Below, one piece after another: positions 32,220 through 43,821 of a DNA stretch of 64,000 nucleotides. Numbering within the stretch: position 1 is the stretch's first letter; every line of letters begins with the position of its first letter. This stretch comes from Beroe forskalii (lineage: Eukaryota; Ctenophora; Nuda; Beroida; Beroidae). The notes under the pieces are model-generated. The model was not told the origin of the DNA. It did no database searches and was given only the letters and a program-made list of their open reading frames with translations. Position numbers and translations under genes: made by a program. The stretch spans positions 62,001 to 126,000 of the forward strand of contig WFMF01000364.1 in NCBI GenBank assembly GCA_011033025.1. Direction: 5' to 3'.

Positions 32220-35200
32220 TCAAATTACCAAACATGAGTAATCTATCTCCCATGAACCCTCACTATCACTGGACAAAATATCCATGTCCGCATCCCAACG
32301 ATCTATTCTAGCATCGGTTTTGCCAGCATCAGGCTGAATAACTGTACTACTGATTTCTGGAATCAAACCATCCTCGATTTCAACCCATTTGAGCTCTTTC
32401 AAAGCAAAAGCTGCGGCCACTGCTTTGCCATGTTTCTTGGTAGGGGAAACGCCTCGCTGGGTGTATTTCTGACCGTTGATGGTGACATTCACCACAACCT
32501 TCCCTAAAATGTCACATTCCATGTTGTACGTAGGATGGTTCAATTTCTTCTTGATACACATTTCAGCAAGTAGAGACACTGGATGTTTTCCTAAACAGGT
32601 TCAAGTTCAATTAAGTTTATAGACAATAAGGCAAAAATGATATGGACAATTATATAACTTTAAAACTCTATAAAAGCAGCAAATTAAAGCAATACTTTGA
32701 CATTTTGAAACAAATTAGTTTGGCAAAGCGAAGATGAAGATAAGAGAGATGGATGTAACAAATAGTTTCAATCAGCAGCCATTAATAATAAATTCCAATC
32801 TCAAGGAAAGAATACCACTGCCAAAATGTTAAATGGGTGAACATAAACAAGCCTAATATCCTCACCATGAATCAAAGGAACTGGAGTGTGTATTTTTCTG
32901 GTAGGCCGTGGCACCTCCTTTTCTGACGTGGAAGAATCTTCTGATCTGACAGGGGCCTCTGATTCGGTCGAAGTTTTTGGCTTTTGGGGTTTGGCAGAAG
33001 TTTCTGGAGCTGATAATTCATTTGTAACTGTATCATCTGCTTCCTTATTATAAGTTGTTTTCGATGCAACCACCTTAGGTGCTTTCTCTTCCACCACATC
33101 CCAACCCAGCCCCTGTAGTGCAAGTATTGCAGCAGCGGCCTTGGCATGTTTTTTGTATGGAGATGGTTTTGTGGGTCGGAATGTCTTCCCAGATACTTCT
33201 ACTTTCACAATAACTGATTTGAGTTGAAGGTTCCGATTATCATAGACTGTTTCGTACTTCGGAGGTTCAACTCGGTGCTTCACACATTGCTCAGCTAGAA
33301 GTGAACAGGGATGCTTTCCTGCAAGTGAGGAAGTATTTGGGATTTCCAATTTTGAGGGTGACAAACTTTTGCATTGTTCAATAATTGCAAAGGATTGACT
33401 TCATGATTGATGTAAACATGTAAATAACATTTTTGACATAAACTTTATCATTTGAACAGTTTGTTTGATTAATATTAACTTATTAAGGGGATGAAATGTA
33501 GAAAGTTGAATCTCAATAAAATGGCAAAGTGGTACCTACCATTGATTTTTTCCACAGGAGTCGTCTTCTTCAATGATCCTCGGCATGACAACTCTTTGCT
33601 GAAACAAGTCTGCTCCTCGTCTCTGGAACACAGTCCTGCCCTGTTTACCCTCATTGATATTTTAATCGGAGCAGTGACACCCTCTAAACGGCATCCAAGG
33701 GGCTGACCACGTTTCCAACCCATGTTCATCAGCATCTTCAATCCAAAACCAGACCACATTGAGCCTGTGGTGCTCAGCTGAAAAGACAGAAGTGATAACA
33801 AAAATATCGAATCAATGAATTAATGAATGCTGTAGACCCCAGCTGGTGTCGGACTCACTCAATATTTAATAATTATAGCCATTCTTCTGAGATCAGTCTA
33901 GTACCTAAGCTGAAAATATTTGCATAAACAGACTATTTCAAACATTAATAATTCAAATTTTGTAACAGAATTACAAATGCTATAAAAATTGTATAGATGT
34001 CATTCAAAAATCTAACCTCATTTTAACATACTTCGTGACATGCAATGCGCAGTAGGTATTTAACTTCTACAATTTTCAGCTGACAGCCTAAGTCAGCAGG
34101 CAAATATGCACAAAAACATTTCCTACTATAAACATTTTAACATGTGCTTGAAATACATCGTGGATTTTGGTACTATACTAGGTTTTCAGCAGTGAATTTT
34201 GGACATTGAAGAAGATGTACTGTCAGCAGACATGATGCAGAAAAAATTGCATGTGAAAACTATTGAGTGACACATGTAGTAAACCTCTTGGTTAAGTCTT
34301 TTAGTTTTGTTCAAGGCTGCATACATTTGTTTCTTTTGCTGCCTTTTACTCAACCCTCTGTCAACAGTATTACTACCATCACTATCTGACTGAAAAACAT
34401 GATCATTATAATAAATTTGATTGCTTACTCTTTGCCTTGTCATAAGATATAAGTCCTTCTTCAGTCTTGTGGCATTACTTTTATCTTGAAGTAATCAATA
34501 AACTTACTTATATATTCTGAATACATCCCTTAATTCACAAAGAGTAAATTTATATAATATTGATCACTGAAGAAGTCAATTGAAATTAAAGGTATTGGGA
34601 ATTTTTCAAGCGAATAAATCAATAACAATGATATCATGGAGTGTGGAAACCACATCAATGGTTCTCAATTCTCAAGTGCTAACTTTTCCTGTGATTCTAT
34701 TCTCCAATGTTGGATCAGAAATCCCTGGGCTCCAACTTCTGCTGCTGCAGCCACCGTTATTATATTCCCAGGAGTTTTTTTTGACATAAGCATCAAATAT
34801 GGTAGATAGTTATTTGACTTAAAAGAGATTAATATGGCCATTGAATTAGATACATTAGAATTTGATGTACTGCAGATTGATGTCTTGAAGAAAGATTTCT
34901 TTTTAATGCAAATATTTACTGTAACAGATATTCATTTAAATCCCTGGACTCCTTGAAAACTGCAATTGGTAACTACCTATTCCAAGGTTTGGTCGCTATA
35001 TGACTTGAAGTATTTGTAGGTATATAGGGTCTGGCATTACTAATTTACTTTGACCTCTTATAATTCTTCTTCTGACAAACAACATACATACTGCATATCT
35101 TATTTCTACTTCAAAGAATCGAGATAAGATTTAGAGGAGAGGATTATTTTTATCACAAACCCAAGGTGGGGTACCCATAAGGGACTTGAAAAGAGTATAA

Positions 35201-35981
35201 TATGATCAAAACCACAAAACATGAAATCTCTTATTCATAAGGTGAGACAACAAAGTAGATAAGAGAGCACAAAATTACAAATGCATGCAATACTTAGTAT
35301 GTTATTATAGTATAAGGATGTTCCATTTGAATAATTTAACTGCGATATTTATGGAACAGGCCAAGTATAGGAATGCAGCAATAAGGAAAAGTTTCAATTA
35401 GACTTATTAAGACATGTTTATAATATGATATTTATAGAGAAATATTGCAATTAAATATCTGAACACAATAAGGACTTACTATTATGTGCCTATCATGTGA
35501 CATTGAATCAGAATTCCCATAAACCCAAGCTCCATAATTACCATTGTTATATGCCTGTAATTTGTTGAGTTATAGCAGGTAGCAGCTCAGCAGTAGCAGC
35601 TGAGTCAAACAAAAGTAAAAGTCATTCATAGTTTTTTGAGGCTTATTACCTATTATGAAGAGAGAATGAAATTAGTGGTATAGATATAAGATTGGAACTT
35701 ACTTCTACTTCTCCCATACGTCTGTCTTGAGATGCTGAATCAGACCCCTCACAGCCCCAAGCTCCATGGTCAGCATTTTCATATGCCTGTAATTTTATGA
35801 ACACAAGGAAGCAAGTTTAAGTGACCATAGATGAAGGACATTTTTCATTCTATAAACTTTGGTGAAAGATAATGCTGTCACAAAATACACTAGATACAGA
35901 GAGTAATAAGATGCTACAACGACATGCTAAATTACCAACCTGAGCATGCCTTTGAAATGTATTGCAGGCATACATTTCCAT
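32220..35981 (-). CDS. G-patch and double dsRBD protein (SON-like), copy A, 455 aa
   Basis: Minus-strand exons: 35940-35981, 35703-35786, 35480-35554, 34285-34389, 33540-33777, 32866-33318 and 32220-32590; phases agree. Early exons encode short GAW...SDS modules. 34285-34389 is basic (LSKRQQKKQMYAALNKTKR). 33540-33777 is a G-patch (MWSGFGLKMLMNMGWKRGQP). 32866-33318 has a dsRBD (GKHPCSLLAEQCVKHRVEPP, PYKKHAKAAAAILALQGLGW) plus a Ser/Pro linker. 32220-32590 has a second dsRBD (GKHPVSLLAEMCIKKKL). G-patch followed by dsRBD is the order of the C-terminus of the splicing cofactor SON, so nuclear RNA binding is likely; no RS domain is seen. A further module exon at 34684-34767 has GG instead of AG at its acceptor here. 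The start codon is a guess. Confidence 0.75.
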
Positions 35982-36049
35982 GGGGCCACTCAATGTTTAA
36001 CATCACAATCATGTAGCTTTCATTTCCTCAAATTTGATTCCTATATTAA

Positions 36050-37026
36050 GGGGGGGGTTCAACCCAAATTTTTTGGAAAACAAGTTTCTGAGATAATGGT
36101 TGACCCAAAAGGAACACCACGTGGGCCAACTTTTGGCCGGGTTTCCCCAATTCCCTGGTGACCGGTTTGTGGCGCCACCCAAATAGACCCTAAAATGGGC
36201 ATATTTTTCAAAAGCGACTTGGACAAAGTCTGAGGGTGCTAATCGCTAAAATGGTCCATTTGAGTTACCATAAAAAAATTTGATTTCGATATTTTGAAAT
36301 GACTTATGGCCGAAAAACGTATGCCCATATATGGGCATAAGCGTCGATAACTTATTTTCCCCTGAGGTCCTTGGACCAAATCCCCGGGATTTTTTGAATG
36401 GGACCAAAAATTCGATGGATAGCATTCAAAATTCTCTGCCCATAACATGGGGTTGAAATTAACTAAAATGTTGATTTTCAAAAATTTCTAAAACACCAAA
36501 AAAATGGGATTTCCTCTGTTTTCGATTTTGCGAAAACCGACTTTAGAAATTTTCGATTCTCTGTTCATTTTTAGAGGTTTTTTGACTCAAATGGCCATTT
36601 TAGTAGCAATCAACCCCATACTTGCAGAGAAATACATAAACCAATGCTATCTATCGAATTGGTTGGTTTCATTCAAAATATTGATATTTGGCCAAGTTAT
36701 GGGCCAAAATATGCTGACGCCAATATGCCCATATATGGGCATACGTTTTTCGGCCTTAACTCGGCCATTTTTGGAGATATCGACTTCAAATTTTTTATGG
36801 TAACTCAGGGGACCATTATCTATCGATTGCACACCTCAGATCTCGTCCAAGTCGCTTTTGAAAAATATGCCCATTTTAGGCCCATATTTGGGCATGGCGC
36901 CACGGCGGCGCCAGTGGGTCTGGGGTACCAAACCGGCCAAAAAGTTGGCCCACGTGGTGCACCTTTGGGTCAACCATTATCTCAGAAAACGTGTTTTCCA
37001 AAAAATTTGGGTTGAACCCCCCCCCC
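36050..37026. mobile_element. 977-bp foldback element with TTAA target duplication, only in copy A
   Basis: Flanked by TTAA at 36046-36049 and 37027-37030. Ends are 'gggggggttcaacccaaatt' and its complement. The whole element is an imperfect palindrome centred near 36540: 'atgcccatatatgggcata' occurs in both halves. Absent at the paralogous site near 49630. Frames inside it are unrelated to any protein I know. TTAA duplication recalls piggyBac-type integration. Confidence 0.85.
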
Positions 37027-37203
37027 TTAAATTATTATTATTTTAACAATTTTAAAGTTTTGGTGCCACTATCAATATGTATTTTTGAGAAATAATATTT
37101 ATAGCTATTGCCCAATTCTGATGTCTTATATAATCTGAAGAGGTATTTTTAAATGTAATTTTCGATCTATTTTTTGGTAAGTTTTCACTCAAAATATTAC
37201 ATT

Positions 37204-38672
37204 AACATTTTACTGCCTGGTTTGTTTTATCATTAATAACAGGCGTTATTAATTAAATAGTATTTCATTAATGGTAATTAAGTTGTTAGGATATCCTGAC
37301 TTTATTTATATTTTTTATATGTTCTGTTTTTTAAATTATTATATCACTATACTTTCTTCTTTGTAGAACAAATACAGTCATCTTTGTAGTCAAGCCACAG
37401 AACTCTCCAACAACTCCAACCAAAGTCTTTGACGGGATCCATGAAAGAAATGCCTTCATCAGAGAGCTAGGCAGATCCAAATAAAGCATGAGACACCAAA
37501 AATGATATGGTGTAACAAAAGCTTACACTGTAGTACACGGTTGAATGCATCTGACGAACCCCAATGCTCCCCCAACCACAAGATGTAGTGTGTTAGTTTC
37601 AGAAGCTCCAAGTTCATCAAGGAAATTAAGTTCATCAATGTCTTTATCCAGTGTAGGGAAGATAAAGTTCCATCTGGTCCAGACAAGATCAAAACATCAA
37701 GTCAACTGTGTTTACTTGTAAACATAAATAAGGCTGCGACTCCGAAGAGACGGGAATGAACCAGAGAAACAATGGGACTCCATTCTGGGCGACTTGGCCC
37801 TTGCTTGCAAGGTTAAAATATCTTCTTTGTAGAACAAATACAGTCATCTTTGTAGTCAAGCCACAGAACTCTCCAACAACTCCAACCATAGTCTTTGACG
37901 GGATCCATGAAAGAAATGCCTTCATCAGAGAGCTAGGCAGATCCAAATAAAGCATGAGACACCAAAAATGATATGGTGTAATGAAAGCTAACACTGTGGA
38001 CACACGGACTTGCGACCGTGTTGTGGGGTTGAATGCATTTGACGGGCGCCCAACGCTCCCCCAACAACAAGATGTAGTGTGTTAGTTTCAGAAGCTCCAA
38101 GTTCATCAAGGAAATTAAGTTCATCAATGTCTTTATCCAGTGTAGGGAAGATAAAGTTCCATCTGGTCCAGACAAGATCAAAAGATCAAGTCAACTGTGT
38201 TTACTTGTAAACATAAATAAGGCTGCGACTCCGAAGAGACGAGAATGAACCAGAGAAATGGGACTCCATTCTGGGCGACTTGGCCCTTGCTTGCAAGGTT
38301 AAAATATCTTCTTTGTAGAACAAATACAGTCATCTTTGTAGTCAAGCCACAGAACTCTCCAACAACTCCAACCATAGTCTTTGACGGGATCCATGAAAGA
38401 AATGCCTTCATCAGAGAGCTAGGCAGATCCAAATAAAGCATGAGACACCAAAAATGATATGGTGTAATGAAAGCTAACACTGTGGCACACGGACTTGCGA
38501 CCGTGTTGTGGGGTTGAATGCATTTGACTATACTATGTTCATAATATGCCTATTGATTATCTAATCTGAACCTTGATTGTTCTAAGATTAAGAGAAATTT
38601 ATTGGTTAATTATTGGTGTAATGTGCTACAAAATATAAATTTTATTGTTTTATTAAAATTTTTTTATTGTTT
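37204..38672. mobile_element. 1.47-kb insertion with 2.5 tandem copies of a 480-bp unit, only in copy A
   Basis: Flanked by the 9-bp direct repeat TATTACATT (37195-37203 and 38673-38681); copy B has it once (near 49815). Inside, a unit beginning 'tcttctttgtagaacaaata' starts near 37350, 37819 and 38303. Each unit has open frames on both strands; the minus-strand one (FPTLDKDIDELNFLDELGAS in one frame) recurs per unit. Class not recognised. Confidence 0.7.
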
Positions 38673-39014
38673 TATTACATTGAAGTTCATATTACAATGA
38701 CATTCATACAATTATGAACAAACTAGTTAGATACCTAACAAAATAATGAGCACAAAGTGTAGCAGAATAATGTTATATTGAATACTATTCAATATGGTAT
38801 GATTCTGCTAACTCAGTAACTCAATGAACTCAATGAATACAATGTGTAACTGAAGTCTTACAGAACCAAGAATAATAACATACAATGGTTAGATAATACA
38901 TTCATGTTATCATAATCTTGTCAAGCGGTGGCTGACCCCCTTGCGCGCAAAGCGCGCGCGGACGCCGTCACGATTCACAGAGCTTAAATATTTAAAATTT
39001 AAAATATAAAATAA

Positions 39015-39924
39015 CGAGAAAACCCGTTGGGTTTTCTCTTAAATTGGACGTATATATTTTGTTGGACGTAAAATAAATTGAACGAAATCATTGATAAAAT
39101 TTTTTGTTACTGGGGGTAGAGGTGCAACGTAGGGAAATTACGAAATATTTACATAGAGTTTTAATATGAATCAAAATATATTGCAGATTTCGCCATTGCA
39201 AATTAATGTCAAGGACACATAACAGTAAATAAGAAGAACTCAAGAACAATGACCGTTTTCTAATCCAAAGTTTAGATTCGGAGAAAAGATGGGCAACAAA
39301 TTTGAATCCAAGCTCATTGGAATCAATATTGCGCGCATTTTCATCTGTTTAGAACCCACTTCTAACTTGAGTAATAATAAATTCCTTCTTCTTTTGTCGA
39401 ATTCTCGCAGCAAACCATCGAAACTACAAATATCTTACGAAACAATTATTGCTGATTTTCACAATGGAACAAAATGTTCAAGTCTTACCTTTGCTCCTAG
39501 TCCTAGAATAGTGATTAGAGTTGATGGTGTTATGTCATAAACTTTTTACGAAACTTCCATTGAGAACGTAAATTATGACTGTAAGCAGTTGAAACGTTTC
39601 CAAAGTACTCAGTAACGAAATGGCAGATGCTTCGTTAAAATGCACGTGCAGTTTAGCGCGCGCAATCACCAATCACCATAGCGACAGCGCAAGAACTGGT
39701 GAATTTAACCTATAACGCGATCTTCTTTTTAGGGTCGATTTTTCGAACTTTCGACGTTATTTACGAAAATTCTAAAGCCTAAATTAAAATTCTAGCCATG
39801 CTATCTTTTAAGTTTAGGCATTTTTTACCGCCTTGCAAAAAATCGCGGCTTTTTAGCTCCAGCTCCATTTGTGTCAGTTATTCACATACAAACGTAGAAG
39901 TGCCTCTTTCCTTTATATAATAGA
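39015..39924 (-). mobile_element. 910-bp insertion with a terminal hairpin, Helitron-like, only in copy A
   Basis: Copy B has the uninterrupted site between A 50912 and T 50913. Read on the minus strand the insert starts TCTATTATAT and ends in the hairpin GAGAAAACCC-aac-GGGTTTTCTC (39016-39038), with no target duplication and an A/T host site. This fits a Helitron-type non-autonomous element, but the canonical CTRR end is missing. A short plus-strand frame (39289-39540) has no recognised content. Confidence 0.45.
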
Positions 39925-40168
39925 TGGGTCAGACAACGTCAGACATCAAAAAATCATTATCTGTTTGATCATATCATTTGCGATTGATAATATTGATAAA
40001 TTAAATGAAACAAACAATTGCAATTTTCAATAAAGATTAAAGAAACTTTCACGCGACGTATATCCCTGTTCGGCATTCGCACTGTGCAGCGTTTAGTGCG
40101 GCGTTGCCAGGCATCAAACCCCCATGCGCGCGCGCCCCAACTCGCAGAGACAACGTCTGTCAATTCCT

Positions 40169-40442
40169 GGCTAGTGTCCCATATAACTCCTGGCTCTTCA
40201 TTATCTATGATAATGACGTCAGTCAGAAAAATATAGTTAAGCGCACCTTGCCCTAACCAGGGCACCTAGCGCTTTAAGGACTAGGGTTAGGGTCACGATT
40301 AAATTAGGGTCAGGATTTGTTAGGGTTAGGGTTAGGATTAAGGTTAGGGTTTTGGTTAGGGTCATGGTTAGGTTTAGGATACAGAAAAATTGACCTTTAG
40401 GTCTGTGACGTCACTCAGCCGGAGTTATATGGGACACATACC
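40169..40442. mobile_element. hAT-like MITE with telomere-like core, second copy, only in copy A
   Basis: 8-bp duplication CAATTCCT at 40161-40168 and 40443-40450; copy B has the site once (51144-51151). Ends read GGCTAGTGTCCCATATAACT and the complement of agttatatgggacacatacc. Core with TTAGGG-like repeats at about 40278-40375, as in 12197-12439. Confidence 0.85.
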
Positions 40443-40676
40443 CAATTCCTTAGCCTGCCCGCATAGGTGTGTGTGTGTGTGTGTGTGCACGCCGCGCCGC
40501 GCGACGATAACAGGAGCTGAGTATACGTGTTAAGCAAGTTTGCTTAACGATTGCTGTTTTTTGGATTTTTACTACGGTGGGGACAGTTATTTTACACCCT
40601 ACCGTACCCGTTTACAAATTTTGGAAATTTTCAAAAAAATACATACATAAATTGAAGAAAAATTCATATTTTTGTC

Positions 40677-40764
40677 TTGCTAAACACGTATGTCCCTGTC
40701 TGCGTTGCGCGGCGCGCTTCCCGTAGGGAAGCGCCGCGCGCGTACACACCTATGCGGGCGGCGC
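40677..40764. mobile_element. 88-bp GC-rich hairpin element, only in copy A
   Basis: Begins 'ttgctaaacacgtatgtccc' and ends 'cacctatgcgggcggcgc', with central hairpin 'gcgcttcccgtagggaagcg'. The paralogous site in B (51518/51519) lacks it and joins 'tttttgtc' to 'agaattgagc' directly. No target duplication is visible. Confidence 0.8.
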
Positions 40765-41269
40765 AGAATTGAGCAAAATCAAGCAGCAACCTGAAAGCTA
40801 TGTCAACTGTTACTCAGAATTACGATCTTTTTCTCGATCTGAGTCCATATGTTTGATCAATTTGGGTATTTCAAACCATTCGATTGAAATTTACCTCCCC
40901 CTCCCTCTTATTTGCAAACCCCCCTTTTTACGACATTTTTGAAAAACCTACACAGGGGGACAGTTATTACAGCCCCCCATCTATTTGAGACTGATGAGTA
41001 ACTATAGTGTAACTATTTGTCACCAACTGGGTGAACTTGAAAATTGGTAAACCAGTTTACTCAAATCTGTGTAAATTCGTGATGCAGTTCACCTGAGTTC
41101 ACTATTATAAAATATTTTTGTTGACTGAAAAAATTATCTTTGTAAATTTACATAGATTCGTGGCGAATTCACAATGAATCTATTGCCAATCCACATGAAC
41201 TAGGTGAAATTTATACAATATAAATTACTGTATCATCTTGGCAGTTTCAGAAGAGACAACTTTGTCACC

Positions 41270-42260
41270 TTTTAGGGCACTCAGGGCACTCTGTTATGGC
41301 ACTGGGGCACTCCCTTAGGGCACTGGGGCCCTCTGTTAGGACACTGGGCACTCTGTTAGGGCACTGGTGCTGGCGGCACTCTGTAAAGACACTCCATTAG
41401 GCAACCTGATTATTTACAAATATGTGTATTTACATTTTACAGTGTTAATTCACCCTGTTTATTTACCCTGGTTTACCTTCTCCAGTTAGTATTTACTGCA
41501 TTTTTTGAATGTACATAGGCACAATAACGAGCACCTTTGTATCAACATATTGTATTAATTAATTAGTGTGTACATTTGTAAACCATCATATCACAGACAA
41601 TGTATGTCACCCTGTAATTCAGGTATAGGAAAGAATGTGGTTACTATGCGTTTTTGAGAGTCATTTTAACTGGTTATGAATTGTTGCTGCTGATTTATAC
41701 ATTGTACCAATTTTATTGGACATGTACATTGTTCAATTATGATTCAAATGTGACTGTGGGTGTGTGTATTGAATATTGACTTTGTGGTTGTATCTTTTCA
41801 TTTGGTTTGCACTATTGATTTTGCTGAAGTTTATCAAAATGAACATTTTGATGGGATCTTTGTTGATTGTTGATTTTTGAAAAAGCTTCCTAGCTTCAAA
41901 ACACAAATGTGCAAACTGAACTCTGAAGATTAATAATCCATAGGGTGTGCTGCGGGCTTCTATGTCTAAATTTGTCCAATTTATGCTTCCAATTGGCTGT
42001 GTACTTACTGTATAACCATGCACCAAGAAAGAGACTTTTTTTATTCACATATAATACCACTCACTCACTCACTATCATTTGTGTATGAATGCAATTAGAC
42101 ACTGACACATACAGATGTGACCAATGACCACCCAAATGTCTGACCCCGAGTGTCTTTTTAAGTCCATTTAAGTGCCCTAACGTAGTGCCCTAATTTAGTG
42201 CCCTAGTGCCCTGATGTAGTGCCTTAAGGTAGTGCCTTAGTGCCCATCAGTGCCCTGACA
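41270..42260. repeat. Inverted 'gggcact' minisatellites bounding a 1-kb unit (copy A)
   Basis: 41270-41390 has repeats of 'ttagggcactggggcact'. 42165-42260 has the complement 'agtgccctaa' type. Flanking words (tgacaaagtt/aacaaggt) are also inverted. The counterpart in copy B is 54430-55440. The interior has only short frames. Looks like an old foldback element shared by both copies. Confidence 0.5.
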
Positions 42261-42774
42261 TGACAAGGTTCTTTGTTTCAGAACTTGTCCTTTTGTAACT
42301 TGTCCATTTAAAGTGTTTAAATTAAAGTATCACACTTAATGTTGAGAAATAAATAATTAATTAATTAATCCTCCCTCAATGCCTTTTTGTAAGAGAAAAA
42401 GCCAAGATGGTGAAGGAAAATTCGATCACACAGGATAAGATTTCAAGGGAAGTCAATATATAATTCCATTAGTGTTGCTGATGGATTAACAACTGTCATA
42501 TATAGATGATTTTATATGATGCCTGCAGTGAGTTATTGTGGGAATTAAATATAGATTTTGGCATTTTTTCATGATTCATCTAAGGCTAGTTGGTACAAAA
42601 TTGGAGAATTGGTATTGAATTTCTTCCATTATTGTAATTTCACCAATCCAATATCTCAATATTTTACTTTATATAGGATGCTTCCTGAAAGACATTTTGG
42701 ATTCCCTCATAATCCTTATCTATGAATACAAACCTGTAGAGCACTTTTTTGAGAAGTACTACATCTAAAAAAGG

Positions 42775-42930
42775 ATGGTGTGCCATGCAGTGGATGTTAT
42801 GTTACATGGCGTCTTTGCCTCGCTCACTGGTGGCTGGTTCTACAATCTTCACAATGACATATTTGTCAACACTCTTCATATGTACCTCTGGATTGTACTT
42901 GGACTCCTCCCACTCCTTATCTACTTAACA
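42775..42930 (+). CDS. Pecanex-like first coding exon, copy A
   Basis: ATG at 42775 opens 52 codons ending at donor gtaagt (42931): MVCHAVDVMLHGVFASLTGG, WFYNLHNDIFVNTLHMYLWI, VLGLLPLLIYLT. The 'L..GV.AS.TGGW.Y.....FVN..H.YLW' pattern followed by a hydrophobic segment is the N-terminus of pecanex family multi-pass membrane proteins. No downstream exon was recognised before copy B, so this exon may be an orphan, an alternative first exon, or joined by a long intron to exons beyond the window. Divergent to the SON-like gene. Confidence 0.65.
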
Positions 42931-43340
42931 GTAAGTGCCTAAGTAAAATATTCATGTTTATTGATCCTGCTATTATCTACAACAAGAGGCAGGCTATCTC
43001 ATGTTTGATTTATTTCATTACATTTTGACAGACAGTACTCTCTATGGCCTTTGACGGGCCTGTAGCAGACTCTTACTAAGTACTAACTGCTAATCTGAGT
43101 TTTGTTGAGAAACACAATTTGTATGAAGCAACATCTGACACAATAGCTTTTTCGAACTAAATGGCTAGGCTCATACCCAACCAACTACTGTGACAAATGT
43201 ATTAATTTCTGGTTTAAAGGATTTTTTTCACTTTTTTGGATAAGGGACAGCCATTGTATCAGATGTTGATTTATGCAAATTGTGTTTCTCAACGCAAACC
43301 CAGATTATAAGTAGTATGGCAAGATTGTAGACTTGTAGTT

Positions 43341-43623
43341 GGGCATTGTCATTCACACATTCTGGTACACATGTCAGAACCGCCAGGCTGACCGCCTGCT
43401 CCTTGAGAGCATTTGAAAACAACCTAAACATTATCAATCCAACCATTCAACTCTCAAACCACTGTTAATTCAATTATCTCTATACATCAACATTTTAATA
43501 TGACAGTTTTTATACCGCTTATCTTATTCCTAAAAGATTTAATGTGTCTATTTCAATTCTGAATCACCTGCGTGTAATATGTGTATCACACACAGCCTTT
43601 ATAGTTGGTATTTCACTGATAAC
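43341..43623. other. Unique spacer between duplication copies
   Basis: About 283 bp not shared by the two copies, between the end of A homology and the start of B homology. No gene recognised. It is the breakpoint region for judging whether the duplication is genuine. Confidence 0.7.
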
Positions 43624-43821
43624 GTCTAACGACAAACATACCAATTTTGAACGAGATAATTCAATTTGGAATTACTTCCAACTTTAGTGAAAGCGATAGG
43701 TTCTGAAGAGCTGCAATAAGATTAAATTGAATATACGGTAAACAGCATTCTCCAATATCATCATGAAATAAGGATTTAAGAATCAATATCATATGACATT
43801 ATAAGATCAAATTACCAAACA

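Larger units (their letters stand above)
32037..43340. repeat. Tandem segmental duplication, copy A
   Basis: Collinear with 43624-56501 in the same orientation, from 'taacgacaaacatacca' to 'gtagacttgtagttg'. Contains the SON-like gene and a pecanex-like first exon. Insertions present here and absent in B: 36050-37026, 37204-38672, 39015-39924, 40169-40442 and 40677-40764. Either a real tandem duplication or two haplotypes laid end to end by the assembler. Confidence 0.9.

Noticed and set aside
34580..34789. Plus-strand 69-codon frame conserved in copy B (48113-48304)
   Set aside because: It is antisense to a module exon of the SON-like gene, which explains its conservation.
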